A stretch of DNA of 31,343 nucleotides from an uncultured bacterium (GCA_905214265.1 CAJMLQ010000022.1:1-31343); one strand, 5' to 3'; positions 15,662-23,647 are shown, counted from the first letter of the stretch. Program-made: numbers and translations. Notes: generated by a model from the letters alone, not told the origin.

Positions 15662-16139
15662 GCTCCGCCTCAGCGGCGTTATCGAAGAGTCTATTGTGGA
15701 CGGCCCGGGAATCCGTTTTGTAATTTTTACCCAGGGATGTCCCCACCACTGCCCCGGATGCCATAATCCTCAGACCCACGACTTTTCCGGCGGATTTGAT
15801 GCGGATATTCCCGCAATTCTCGCCGGAATCCGGGAGAACCCACTGCTGGACGGCGTCACACTTTCCGGCGGTGAGCCCTTCTGCCAAGCGGAGGCTCTGC
15901 TTCCTCTGGTGCAGGAGATTCGCAAATTGGGAAAAACGGTTTTCGCTTACAGCGGCTACACACTGGAGCAATTGCTGGAACTTGGTAAAACCCAACCGGC
16001 AGTGTTGAAGCTTCTAAAGCTCTGCGACACGCTGGTAGACGGCCCTTATGTCGAGGCGCTCCGAGACTTGAACCTGGTATTCCGCGGCAGCAGCAATCAA
16101 CGAGTCTTAGACCTTCATACCATTTTCCCGCAAGTATAA
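15651..16139 (+). CDS. nrdG: anaerobic ribonucleoside-triphosphate reductase activating protein
   Basis: A 162-residue radical-SAM activase. The iron-sulfur cluster motif C-x3-C-x2-C is present as C30, C34 and C37 in TQGCPHHCPGCHNPQTHDF, and the SAM-binding TLSGGEPF follows. It uses a 4Fe-4S cluster and S-adenosylmethionine to make the glycyl radical of class III reductase. Its ATG lies inside the end of the 52-codon radical gene (11-base overlap, different frame), which points to coupled translation. The length is ordinary for NrdG. A hairpin terminator follows directly. Confidence 0.96.
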   Translation: MASKLRLSGVIEESIVDGPGIRFVIFTQGCPHHCPGCHNPQTHDFSGGFDADIPAILAGIRENPLLDGVTLSGGEPFCQAEALLPLVQEIRKLGKTVFAYSGYTLEQLLELGKTQPAVLKLLKLCDTLVDGPYVEALRDLNLVFRGSSNQRVLDLHTIFPQV

Positions 16140-16141
16140 GG

Positions 16142-16176
16142 AAACCGCCTGTCCTCGTCGGAGGGCAGGCGGTTTT
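16142..16176 (+). terminator. intrinsic terminator of the nrdD operon
   Basis: AACCGCCTG...CAGGCGGTT forms a GC-rich stem (extended inward with one mismatch by CC/GG) with a short loop, followed by TTTT and then a T-rich stretch. It lies between the convergent nrdG and bioY genes; the minus-strand side has only a short T run, so reverse termination is less certain. Confidence 0.85.
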
Positions 16177-16185
16177 GACTTTTCC

Positions 16186-16749
16186 CTAAACGTCCCGCCG
16201 GAGATGAGGGCGCAGCTTCTGACTCAGCAAGGAAGCTAAAACGATCTTAACTGCGTCCCCGGGCAGAAACGGCACAACACAGGACAGCAGAGCGGCTGCC
16301 GGTGTGGTTTCGCTTCCCATTACGATGAGGTACCATGTCGTTCCAAACGCGTAGCAGATGGTCAGGCCAACTGCCAAGGCGACAACCAACCAGCGAAAGC
16401 GGTATCCGGTCCGGGAAAGAATCAGCCCCGCCGCCAGTGCGGAAATCACGTAACCGATGATGTACCCACCCGTAGGTCCTGTCAGCCGGCTCAAGGAACC
16501 GAATCCGGAAAAAACCGGCGCTCCGGCTACTCCCAACAGCACCCAAACCGCCTGGCTAGCCGCTGCCTCTTTCCAACTCAGCAATCCGACGGCCAAAAAT
16601 CCAGCCAGATTTCCCAAACTGATGGGAACCAGTCCTGGCATGGGAATCGTTATCTGCGAAAGAATCGCTGTCAGTGCGGCAAATAAGGCGATAAGCGCCA
16701 GCGAAAGCGTTTTGCTGCGGGTCTTCTTCATGGAAGTTTCTGTGTTCAT
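16186..16749 (-). CDS. bioY: biotin ECF transporter S component BioY
   Basis: A 187-residue membrane protein with about six hydrophobic segments. The N-terminal ALIALFAALTAILSQITIP pattern and the central GPTGGYIIGYVISA motif are diagnostic of BioY. It binds biotin and needs an ECF energising module for high-affinity uptake; ecfA1-ecfA2-ecfT at 6861-9419 can provide it. ATG 16749 is preceded by AAAGGAG. No biotin synthesis genes are next to it. The promoter region carries two BirA-box-like operators, so repression when biotin is ample is likely. The gene stands alone, ending against the nrdG terminator. Confidence 0.96.
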   Translation of the reverse strand: MNTETSMKKTRSKTLSLALIALFAALTAILSQITIPMPGLVPISLGNLAGFLAVGLLSWKEAAASQAVWVLLGVAGAPVFSGFGSLSRLTGPTGGYIIGYVISALAAGLILSRTGYRFRWLVVALAVGLTICYAFGTTWYLIVMGSETTPAAALLSCVVPFLPGDAVKIVLASLLSQKLRPHLRRDV

Positions 16750-16764
16750 TGTCGTCTCCTTTCT

Positions 16765-16794
16765 TGTTAACCAATAATTAAATTATAGTTTACA
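16765..16794 (-). promoter_or_regulatory. BirA-box-like operator 1, at the bioY transcription start
   Basis: Read on the plus strand, TGTTAACC (16765-16772) and AGTTTACA (16787-16794) are inverted half-sites 14 bases apart. This matches the Firmicutes BirA box (TGTTAACC, 14-16 bases, GGTTAACA) with two differences in the right half. It covers the region from the -10 element downstream, so bound BirA-biotinyl-AMP would block initiation. Confidence 0.8.
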
Positions 16795-16822
16795 TATTAT
16801 CACGTGAACTTCAATTTGTCAA
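16794..16822 (-). promoter_or_regulatory. promoter of bioY
   Basis: On the minus strand a perfect TTGACA (16817-16822) lies exactly 17 bases from TAATAT (16794-16799). The expected start is about 35-40 bases upstream of the bioY ATG. Both elements are touched by the two BirA-box-like sites. Confidence 0.85.
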
Positions 16823-16832
16823 TAGGTTTACA
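16803..16832 (-). promoter_or_regulatory. BirA-box-like operator 2, over the bioY -35
   Basis: CGTGAACT (16803-16810) and GGTTTACA (16825-16832), again 14 bases apart, form a second, weaker BirA-like site. It starts 38 bases from the first and covers the spacer and -35 element. The same half-site spacing in both copies argues against chance. Confidence 0.55.
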
Positions 16833-16838
16833 TAGTTA

Positions 16839-16869
16839 CAAAAAATACAGGGCGCGAAGGCCCTGTATT
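16839..16869 (-). terminator. intrinsic terminator of the S41 protease gene
   Basis: On the minus strand AATACAGGG pairs with CCCTGTATT across an 8-base loop and is followed by a T run (complement of the As at 16840-16845). It ends the ftsE-to-ctpA run just before the bioY promoter. Confidence 0.85.
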
Positions 16870-16875
16870 GAAACA

Positions 16876-18066
16876 CTATTTTTGAGAGTCCAGAACGGTT
16901 ATCGCCTTTTGCAGCTGCGGATCTGTATTCTCATCCAAATTGACCAGATTCAGTTCCTGATCCGTGGTCAGTTTCACCTCGTAATCAGGTTTTAGGCCGA
17001 CGCCGTGGAAGTTGATACCAGAGGGCGGGTTGTAGTAATCTGTTGTCAGGCTCAGCGCCGAGCCGTCCGCCAAGTTGTAGGCGGTCTGCATGATTCCCTT
17101 TCCGTAGGTGGTAACGCCGACCAGCTCCGCCTTTTTATAATCCCGCAGCGCAGCAGAAAACAGCTCGCCTGCGCTGGCCGTTTCCCCATTGCAAAGCACG
17201 ATCATCGGCAGTTCCACGCTGTTGGCGTCCGATTCGTAGAGGACCCGCGTCTCACCTTTTTTATTGGTCGCGGAAACGATGGGCCCCTCTGGAAGGAGAT
17301 AATCCAAAACCTCTGCCACGCTGTCCAGCAGGCCGCCAGGATTATTCCGAACGTCGAAAATCAGACCGGTCGCACCCTGGGACTTCAGATCCGCCACTGC
17401 ATTTTTGAAATCACTCGCGGTTGTCGCGTCGAACTTGGAAATTTTAATGTACCCGTCCTCGCCGATCATCCGGTAAGTAATCGTCGTAGAGGTAATCAGC
17501 TTCCGAACGGCTTCCAGTTGGATGTCCTCATTGTTCCGACGGACCGTCAAAAGGACTGTCGTCCCCTCTTCGCCCCGCACAGCGCTGACTGCTTCGGAGT
17601 ATCCCGCCGTCAAAACATCCAAATCGTCCACTTTGACGATCAAGTCGCCTGCCAGGATACCGGCGTTTTCCGCAGGAGAGCCCTCTTCCACACTGTTGAC
17701 AAGAATATAGCCGCTCTCATCCATTTGAACCGTCACACCGATCCCCACCAGCTGGCCGGCGTTGTCCATCTGGTACGCCTTGTACTCCTCCTGATTCATA
17801 TAGCGGGTATAGGGATCGTTGAGGCCCGCCATATAGCCGTCTGCTACCGAATCCATCAGCTGCTCTTCATCGATGTCTTCCAAAAAATTGTTTCGAACGA
17901 TGGTGTCAATTTCCGCAATCTTGTCGTAAAAATCGTCCCGCTCTGTGACGTTAGCAATTTTGGAATTGAAGATATTCAGCGAAAAATACATCGTAATCGT
18001 GAAGGTAACCGCGGCTGCAATCGCCATAAAGCAGATGGCCGCTCCCAACGAAACCTTTTTGTTCAT
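16876..18066 (-). CDS. C-terminal processing serine protease, S41 family (CtpA/CtpB-like)
   Basis: A 396-residue protein with an N-terminal membrane anchor at about 8-31 and an extracytoplasmic region. A PDZ domain spans about 100-185 (GQLVGIGVTVQ, GSPAENAGILAGDLIVKVDD). The S41 catalytic domain has Ser298 in NGETASAGELF and Lys323 in TYGKGIMQ, the Ser-Lys dyad. Such proteases trim or degrade exported proteins. In Bacillus subtilis ctpB lies beside ftsEX, and this gene follows ftsE-ftsX and two M23 hydrolases here, so turnover of wall hydrolases or a sporulation role is plausible. AGAGG precedes ATG 18066. A terminator-like hairpin separates it from the M23 gene upstream. Confidence 0.92.
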   Translation of the reverse strand: MNKKVSLGAAICFMAIAAAVTFTITMYFSLNIFNSKIANVTERDDFYDKIAEIDTIVRNNFLEDIDEEQLMDSVADGYMAGLNDPYTRYMNQEEYKAYQMDNAGQLVGIGVTVQMDESGYILVNSVEEGSPAENAGILAGDLIVKVDDLDVLTAGYSEAVSAVRGEEGTTVLLTVRRNNEDIQLEAVRKLITSTTITYRMIGEDGYIKISKFDATTASDFKNAVADLKSQGATGLIFDVRNNPGGLLDSVAEVLDYLLPEGPIVSATNKKGETRVLYESDANSVELPMIVLCNGETASAGELFSAALRDYKKAELVGVTTYGKGIMQTAYNLADGSALSLTTDYYNPPSGINFHGVGLKPDYEVKLTTDQELNLVNLDENTDPQLQKAITVLDSQK

Positions 18067-18134
18067 GGATGCCTCTTTTCTCCCCTGCGTCTATTTTTCC
18101 GCCAGAGACGTCCCGCAGCGGAAAAACGTCTCAC

Positions 18135-18168
18135 AAAAACAGGAGCGAAAACATTCTCGCTCCTGTTT
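18135..18168 (-). terminator. intrinsic terminator downstream of the second M23 gene
   Basis: On the minus strand AAACAGGAGCGA pairs with TCGCTCCTGTTT around an 8-base loop and continues into TTTTTG. A second inverted repeat, GAGACGT/ACGTCTC (18105-18132), lies between it and the S41 gene. I see no strong new promoter in the remaining gap, so the S41 gene may depend on partial read-through. Confidence 0.8.
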
Positions 18169-18228
18169 CATTATCCACAAAAGTATGAGCAATTTTTCGG
18201 TGCAGCTGAAAACATTTTCTGAATTTTA

Positions 18229-19431
18229 TCAGACAAAGTTCCGCGGGTTCTGAGTTTTCCCGTTGATCCGCACTTCGAAATGCAGATGCGGCCCCGTCGA
18301 TTGGCCGGTAGAACCTACCAGAGCAATCTTCTGGCCCTGGGCCACATTCTGCCCGACGCTGACCAAAAGCTTGGAGCAATGGGCATACAGCGTCGTATAG
18401 CCGCCGCCGTGATCCACGATTATATAATTTCCATAACTCCAGTGGGAAGCAGCCTTGATGACCGTCCCCGACGCAGCCGCTACGATCCCCGCCCCGTAAC
18501 AACCGCCACCGCTGATGTCGATCCCCGTATGCATGGAACCCCAACGAGGGCCGTAACCCGAGGTAATGGTACTATATCCCGGCAAGGGCCAGATAAAGCC
18601 GCTGTCCTTCATGGAGGAATTGTTGGAATTGCTGGCCTGTGCCGCCAGTTCCGCGTAGATCGCGTCGATTTCTCCCTGAACCTGAGCGGCCTCCTTTTTT
18701 TTCGCTTCCAGATTCGCCTCAAACTGCTGCTTTTCCAGCTCGATGTCTTGCATTGCCGTCTTGCTCTCCTCGTAGGCGGCTTGGAGCTCCTGGTTGGTCT
18801 GCTGCAAGGCGGCCTTGCTGGCAGCTACCTGGGACTGCTGTTCCTCGATATCAGCCTTGACTCGCTCAACCTGGGTCTTTTGATTGGTGATGCTCCGCTT
18901 CTGGATCTCCAGGGAATCCAAGAGTTCGGTATCGTGGGCGGTAATCGCTTTCATCATCTCAATATTGGTCAGGAAATCCGCAAAGCTGTCTGCCGCGAAG
19001 AGCATCTCCAGCGTCGAGGTCTCCCCTGCCATGTACATTGCCCGCATCCGCAGCTTGTACTGCTCATAAGTCGCGTCGATCTCCTGCTCCTTCGCATCCA
19101 GCTCTTCCTTTTTTTCGGTCAGTTCCTGCTCTTTTGCAGCCAGATTTTCAGACAGAAGATTCAACTCCTGTTCCATGACTCCTACCTTCTGTAGGTTCAG
19201 CTGAATTTGCTGGTTTAGCGAATTCTGGTACTGCTCCTGTTTGGCGATATCATTTTTAGCGGCGGTCAGTTCCTTCTGAACCTGATTGATTTCAGACTGC
19301 AGCTGCTGCTTTTTGCTCTGCAGATTGGAAAGCGAAGCAGCGTGCACATCTGTACCCGGCGCCGAATAGGTTACCGCCGAAACCGCAAGGCAAAGGGCAA
19401 GCGCGGCAGCGGCCGTTTTTCGAAAGCGCAT
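18229..19431 (-). CDS. coiled-coil M23 peptidoglycan endopeptidase, paralogue 2 (EnvC/CwlO/PcsB-like layout)
   Basis: A 400-residue exported protein. The signal peptide MRFRKTAAAALALCLAVSAV ends near DVHA-AS. A long Gln/Glu/Lys-rich coiled coil (about 32-260) contains the motif GETSTLEMLFAADSFADFLTN, common to FtsEX-partner hydrolases. The C-terminal M23 (LytM) domain has zinc and catalytic motifs HTGIDISGG, LYAHC and GPHLHFEVR. All key residues are present, so it should be an active endopeptidase cutting stem-peptide cross-links. AAAGGAG precedes ATG 19431. It follows its paralogue by 29 bases, in an operon with ftsE-ftsX, the ABC-like complex that activates such hydrolases through their coiled coils. 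Confidence 0.92.
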   Translation of the reverse strand: MRFRKTAAAALALCLAVSAVTYSAPGTDVHAASLSNLQSKKQQLQSEINQVQKELTAAKNDIAKQEQYQNSLNQQIQLNLQKVGVMEQELNLLSENLAAKEQELTEKKEELDAKEQEIDATYEQYKLRMRAMYMAGETSTLEMLFAADSFADFLTNIEMMKAITAHDTELLDSLEIQKRSITNQKTQVERVKADIEEQQSQVAASKAALQQTNQELQAAYEESKTAMQDIELEKQQFEANLEAKKKEAAQVQGEIDAIYAELAAQASNSNNSSMKDSGFIWPLPGYSTITSGYGPRWGSMHTGIDISGGGCYGAGIVAAASGTVIKAASHWSYGNYIIVDHGGGYTTLYAHCSKLLVSVGQNVAQGQKIALVGSTGQSTGPHLHFEVRINGKTQNPRNFV

Positions 19432-19460
19432 AATCGGAATCTCCTTTCACAAAAGGCGGA

Positions 19461-20693
19461 TCAATACCTCACAAAATTAGCCGGATCCTGCCGGACTCCA
19501 TTATAATAGACTTCAAAGTGAAGGTGCGGGCCAGTGACGTTGCCCGTCGCGCCGACCTTGGCGATGACATCCCCCTGACTAACAGTCTGGCCCGAGCTGA
19601 CCAGTACCTCGGAGCAATGAGCGTAAAGGGTCACGTAACCGTCCCCGTGGTTAATCACCACGTTGTTTCCATAGCTCCAGTGGGTCATCGAACTGACGAC
19701 CACACCGGATTTTGCCGCGACGATGCTGGAGCCATAGACACCGGAACCGCCGATATCCAAACCTGTGTGGAAATCTGAATGATTCCATCGCCAGCCGTAG
19801 GGCGAGTTGATGTGGGACCAGCCTGGCAACGGCCAAAGGAACCCCTGCTCCGTGACGATATTGCCGCCGCCCTGATCCTGCGCATTCTGCGCCGCGATCT
19901 TCGCCAGCAGTTCCTCGATTTCGTTGTCGATCTCCTGGGCCTCTTTCAGCCTCTGTTCCCGATTCGCCTCAAAATTCGCGCGTTCCTGTTCCAAGTCCTG
20001 GGTTGCCGTCTTGCTCTGCTGATAGGCCGCCTGCAGCTGCTGGTTGGCGGCTTCCATTTCTTGCCGGCTGGCGGTAACAGCCGCCTGCTGATTTTCCAGC
20101 TCCGCCTGGGCCTGCTCCAGCTGCGTACGGGCATTTTGAAGCTCGCTCTTCTGCAGCTCCAGGTTTTCGACCAGCTCGGTGTCATGGGCGGAAATGGCCT
20201 TGATCATCTGGATGTTAGTCAGGAAATCCGCAAAACTGTCCGCGGTAAAAAGCATTTCCAGCGTCGAGGTTTCGCCCATCATATACATAACTCGCATCCG
20301 CTGCTTGTAGGTCTCATAAGTGCTGGCAATCTCTTCTTCCTTGCCGGCGATCTCGATTTCCTTCTCTGCCAGCTCGGTTTCTTTTTTCTCCAGTTCGCCG
20401 GACAAAACCGTCAGCTGCTGCTCCATGACGCTGAGCTTTTCCTGATTCAGTTTGATTTTCTGGGAAAGCGCAGCCTGATACTGTTCCTGCTCCGCAATAT
20501 TGTTTTTGGTTTCTTTCAAATCCGCTTCAATCTGAGCCAGTTCCTTTTCGATTTGGGACTTCTGCATTTCCAGGTCTGATTTCTCAGAGGAAAGGGAGGC
20601 GTTGACTTCAAGCCCTATCCCCAAATCGGAAAAAAAGCCGGCCAGCACAATACACAGCACAGACAGAAGCGCCGCCGTTCTTTTCACACGCAT
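19461..20693 (-). CDS. coiled-coil M23 peptidoglycan endopeptidase, paralogue 1 (EnvC/CwlO/PcsB-like layout)
   Basis: A 410-residue exported protein. The signal peptide MRVKRTAALLSVLCIVLAGF ends near EVNA. A heptad-rich coiled coil (about 35-265) carries GETSTLEMLFTADSFADFLTN, and the M23 domain has HTGLDIGGS, LYAHC and GPHLHFEVYY. It is a close tandem paralogue of the next gene. ATG 20693 has AGGAG at good spacing; an open extension upstream overlaps ftsX in another frame and is not credible. Its position 14 bases after ftsX suggests it is the primary FtsEX-controlled hydrolase: FtsX contacts the coiled coil across the membrane and ATP hydrolysis by FtsE switches hydrolase activity. Partnership is inferred from gene order. 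Confidence 0.92.
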   Translation of the reverse strand: MRVKRTAALLSVLCIVLAGFFSDLGIGLEVNASLSSEKSDLEMQKSQIEKELAQIEADLKETKNNIAEQEQYQAALSQKIKLNQEKLSVMEQQLTVLSGELEKKETELAEKEIEIAGKEEEIASTYETYKQRMRVMYMMGETSTLEMLFTADSFADFLTNIQMIKAISAHDTELVENLELQKSELQNARTQLEQAQAELENQQAAVTASRQEMEAANQQLQAAYQQSKTATQDLEQERANFEANREQRLKEAQEIDNEIEELLAKIAAQNAQDQGGGNIVTEQGFLWPLPGWSHINSPYGWRWNHSDFHTGLDIGGSGVYGSSIVAAKSGVVVSSMTHWSYGNNVVINHGDGYVTLYAHCSEVLVSSGQTVSQGDVIAKVGATGNVTGPHLHFEVYYNGVRQDPANFVRY

Positions 20694-20707
20694 ATGGATT
20701 TCTCCTC

Positions 20708-21613
20708 TCAAACCTTCAGATGCCCGCGCATGCTGAAAGTACTGCCGATGCCGCCAGTCAACACACCGGCCAGCAGGAATCCTCCCATCAGCTGGTAGGA
20801 GACCTCCTTGAACGGAACGACGTGCTGGGTGATAGAAACCAGCCACGAAGAGGATTCGGTGGTCATCGCATGGAGAAAAACGGTATAGCCGCCCCAAATT
20901 GCAAAATACGCGACCACTGCGGCAATAATGCCCAGCAGCACGCCTTCCACCAGAAATGGGATCCGGATAAACGTGTTGGTCGCACCAACATATTTCATGA
21001 TATTGATCTCCTTGCGGCGGTTAAAGACCGATGCCCGGATGGTATTGGTGATGATGACCAGTGAAACGATCACCAGGGCCAGGATCACAGCTCCGCCCAG
21101 GGTGTTGACCATCCGGCGCACGCTGACCAGCGTCTTTGCCAGGTCTGTCGGCGCCTGGACATCGTCCACATAATCCATCCGCCGGATGGAAGCCAGCAGG
21201 ATATCGACCTTTTCGGGGCTGGATATCTTTGCCCGGAAGCTGGCGGGAAGATAATGGTTGTCCTCCATGCCCTCCAGGATGTCCGCCTTATCCCCCAGCT
21301 TTTCCTTATATTCTGCAAAAGCCTCATCACGGGAAACATAGGTAATCTCGCCCAGGCCGTCCAGGGAAGCGAGGTCGTCCTTCATGATGCTCATATATTC
21401 GTCGGGAGTATCCAGCGCCATAAAAACGACGATCTCGTTCTGCTGGCCCATATACTCCACGATGCTGTCTACATTGATGCTGAACAAAACGGCGAACCCA
21501 ACAATCAGCAGGCAGGCAATCAGCGTACCCACCGACGCGATGGTCATCATCCGGTTGTTCCAAAGATTTTTTACGCCGTTTTTCACTAAGTACCGGAAAC
21601 TACTTGCTCTCAT
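20708..21613 (-). CDS. ftsX: cell division ABC-transporter-like membrane protein FtsX
   Basis: A 301-residue protein. It has a cytoplasmic N-terminus (FRYLVKNGVKNLWNNRMMTIASVG), a first transmembrane helix at about 25-48, and an extracellular loop (about 50-165) for hydrolase binding with FMALDTPDEYMSIM. Three C-terminal helices and the conserved cytoplasmic EINIMKYVGATNTFIRIPFLVEG motif, the FtsE-contact region, follow. ATG 21613 is preceded by AGGAGG and overlaps the ftsE stop by 14 bases. Confidence 0.96.
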   Translation of the reverse strand: MRASSFRYLVKNGVKNLWNNRMMTIASVGTLIACLLIVGFAVLFSINVDSIVEYMGQQNEIVVFMALDTPDEYMSIMKDDLASLDGLGEITYVSRDEAFAEYKEKLGDKADILEGMEDNHYLPASFRAKISSPEKVDILLASIRRMDYVDDVQAPTDLAKTLVSVRRMVNTLGGAVILALVIVSLVIITNTIRASVFNRRKEINIMKYVGATNTFIRIPFLVEGVLLGIIAAVVAYFAIWGGYTVFLHAMTTESSSWLVSITQHVVPFKEVSYQLMGGFLLAGVLTGGIGSTFSMRGHLKV

Positions 21614-22286
21614 TGGCCCCTCCTATGTAATCATCAAAAACCACGACGCCGTCTTCAATGTTGATGGTGCGTCCGCCGAAATATTTTACCATTTCGTGTT
21701 CGTGGGTGACCATTACGATGGTGGTGCCACAGCGGTTGATGCCGCGGAGCATTTCTACGATTTCATAGGAAAATTCCGGGTCGATGTTGCCGGTGGGCTC
21801 GTCCGCAATAATCAAAGGCGGGTCGTTGACCAGGGCCCGGGCCAGAGCAACCCGCTGCTGTTCCCCGCCGGAAAGCTCATAGGGGTATTTCCGCGCCTTG
21901 TCGTGCAGTTCCATAAGTTCCAGCACATAAGGGACCTGCTGGCGGATCAGCTTGTTGGAAGCGTCCGTCACCCGGAGACTGAATGCGACGTTATCATAAA
22001 CCGTCATATTGGGAATCAGCCGGAAATCCTGAAACACAACGCCGATACTCCGCCGGAATTTCGGAATCTGTCCATTTTTCATCCGATTGAGGTTGTAGCC
22101 ATTGACGATAACCGTTCCTTCGGTTGCCTGAGTTTCCCGCAGGAGAAGCTTGATAATCGAGCTTTTCCCAGCACCAGAAGAGCCGACAATAAAGGCGAAC
22201 TCGCCATTGTCGACCCGGAGGTTAATATCGTGCAGTGCCTCTGTCCCATTCTCATAGGCAAAAGAGACATTTATCAGATCAATCAT
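21600..22286 (-). CDS. ftsE: cell division ATP-binding protein FtsE
   Basis: A 228-residue ABC ATPase with Walker A GSSGAGKSS, signature LSGGEQQR, Walker B LIIADEPTGNIDP and switch histidine VMVTHEHEMV. The N-terminus MIDLINVSFAYENGTEALHDINL is typical of FtsE. Together with FtsX it relays ATP hydrolysis to extracytoplasmic wall hydrolases. ATG 22286 has AAAGGA and AGGTGC upstream. It is the first gene of the ftsE-ftsX-M23-M23 group; no strong promoter is visible in the 150 bases upstream, only hairpins. Confidence 0.97.
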   Translation of the reverse strand: MIDLINVSFAYENGTEALHDINLRVDNGEFAFIVGSSGAGKSSIIKLLLRETQATEGTVIVNGYNLNRMKNGQIPKFRRSIGVVFQDFRLIPNMTVYDNVAFSLRVTDASNKLIRQQVPYVLELMELHDKARKYPYELSGGEQQRVALARALVNDPPLIIADEPTGNIDPEFSYEIVEMLRGINRCGTTIVMVTHEHEMVKYFGGRTINIEDGVVVFDDYIGGANESK

Positions 22287-22333
22287 GCACCTGCATCCTT
22301 TCTCACGCCCAAATCACTGCCGCTGCAAAGGAA

Positions 22334-22434
22334 AACCGGGACCCTATCTTTCTATGACGGCGGTTTTCGCCGCAGGTCCCGGTAAATCCGGCGGAGGAGA
22401 ACAGCCAGAAAGCCGTCCATCCCTCCGCCGGGAA
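22334..22434 (-). terminator. two hairpins between the CdaR-like gene and ftsE
   Basis: On the minus strand, first CCGGCGGAGG/CCTCCGCCGG (22387-22434, long loop), then ACCGGGACC/GGTCCCGGT (22334-22382) with an inner CGGCG/CGCCG stem and TTTTCC after it. The second looks like a terminator of the CdaR-like gene, with an imperfect T tract that could allow read-through into ftsE. Confidence 0.55.
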
Positions 22435-22438
22435 TCGG

Positions 22439-23524
22439 CTAGAACTTCATGGGATTCGAAGTCAGGTACTTTTTGACCATCAACGCAATTTTGAAGATAA
22501 TCGCATCGTCAAATTCCCGCAGATCCAGACCAGTGAGCTTTTTGATTTTCTCCAGGCGGTACACCAGGGTATTGCGATGCACAAAGAGCTTCCGGGAGGT
22601 CTCGGAGACGTTCAGGTTATTTTCGAAGAAACGGTGGATGGTGAAGAGGGTCTCATGATCCAGAGAATCGATGGAACCCGTTTTAAAGACTTCCTTCAGG
22701 AAGGTCTCACAGAGGGTGGTCGGCAGCTGGTAGATCAGTCGGGCGATGCCTAGGTTGTCGTAGCTGACGATGGATTCGTCCGTATCAAAAACCTTGCCGA
22801 CCTCCAGGGCGATCTGCGCTTCTTTAAAGGAACGCGCCAGGTCCTTGACCCCGACTACGGCAGTGCCGATGCCGACGACCGCCTTGGTATAGAACTCGGA
22901 ACTGAGGGTGTCGACGATGGAGCGGGCCAGCTTCTCCAAGTCCTTGGACTCGATGCCGGCCTTGATTTCCTTGATAAGGACGATATCGGTCTCACTGATG
23001 TTGAAAACAAAATCCTTCTGCTTGTCCGGGAAAAGATTCTGAATGACCTCATAAGCAGAAACGTCGTTGGTGGAAACCACTCGGATCAGCAGTGCGACCC
23101 GGTTGACGTCGATATTAAAATGCAGTTCCCGGGCCTTGATATAGATGTCGCCGGGCAGGATATTGTCCAGAACCACATTTTTAATGAAGTTGTTCCGGTC
23201 ATATTTTTCGTCGTAGTACTGCTTGATGCTGGAAAGGGAAATCGCCAGAATCGAGGCGTAGCGGGCGGCCATATCATCGGTGCCCTCGACAAACACCGCA
23301 TAATCCGCTTTGATATGCGGGCCAAACGGTTTGTAGGTGTAGCCATCCCGGACAAAAACATCGTGGGAGTCACCGAAATCCGCCGCGTAATAATCGCTGC
23401 TGGTCCCGATCTTTGAAAGGTCGCTGCATGCGATGATCGCGGCCGTCTCATCGATTACGCCAATCACACGATCGATCGTATCGCGCATTTGATGGACAAC
23501 GCCTTGGAAAAGACGATTAGACAT
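22439..23524 (-). CDS. CdaR/PucR-type transcriptional regulator
   Basis: A 361-residue protein. The N-terminus (FQGVVHQMRDTIDRVIGVIDETAAIIACSDLSKIG when read across 6-40) resembles the sugar-diacid-recognition domain of CdaR. A central GGDEF-like region without catalytic motif follows, as usual in this family. The C-terminal helix-turn-helix (about 300-361), FFENNLNVSETSRKLFVHRN then TLVYRLEKIKKLTGLDLREF, is the PucR-type DNA-binding domain. The effector cannot be read from the sequence, and no sugar-diacid or purine catabolism genes are near; it precedes ftsE. AAAGGGG lies before ATG 23524. It has its own promoter, divergent from rimP, with a palindrome in between that it might bind. Confidence 0.8.
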   Translation of the reverse strand: MSNRLFQGVVHQMRDTIDRVIGVIDETAAIIACSDLSKIGTSSDYYAADFGDSHDVFVRDGYTYKPFGPHIKADYAVFVEGTDDMAARYASILAISLSSIKQYYDEKYDRNNFIKNVVLDNILPGDIYIKARELHFNIDVNRVALLIRVVSTNDVSAYEVIQNLFPDKQKDFVFNISETDIVLIKEIKAGIESKDLEKLARSIVDTLSSEFYTKAVVGIGTAVVGVKDLARSFKEAQIALEVGKVFDTDESIVSYDNLGIARLIYQLPTTLCETFLKEVFKTGSIDSLDHETLFTIHRFFENNLNVSETSRKLFVHRNTLVYRLEKIKKLTGLDLREFDDAIIFKIALMVKKYLTSNPMKF

Positions 23525-23618
23525 AATATTCTACCCCTTTATTCAAGAAATTTGATTTCGGGTATCATCCCGCGGGCAACTCCGGAAAAGCCCGCAACAA
23601 CCCCAAGTATACATTTTT

Positions 23619-23647
23619 ATATTATCTCATTTTCCGAAAAAAAGCAA
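23619..23647 (-). promoter_or_regulatory. promoter of the CdaR-like gene
   Basis: On the minus strand TTGCTT (23642-23647) lies exactly 17 bases from TAATAT (23619-23624). The leader to the ATG at 23524 would be about 90 bases. Confidence 0.65.

Noticed and set aside
16804..18222. Long plus-strand open frames opposite the S41 protease gene
   Set aside because: They are shadows of the minus-strand gene, which has a full domain structure; the plus-strand translations show no family features.
19461..20897. Long N-terminal extension of the first M23 protein
   Set aside because: The extension overlaps ftsX in another frame and would bury the signal peptide; ATG 20693 with AGGAG starts directly at the signal peptide.
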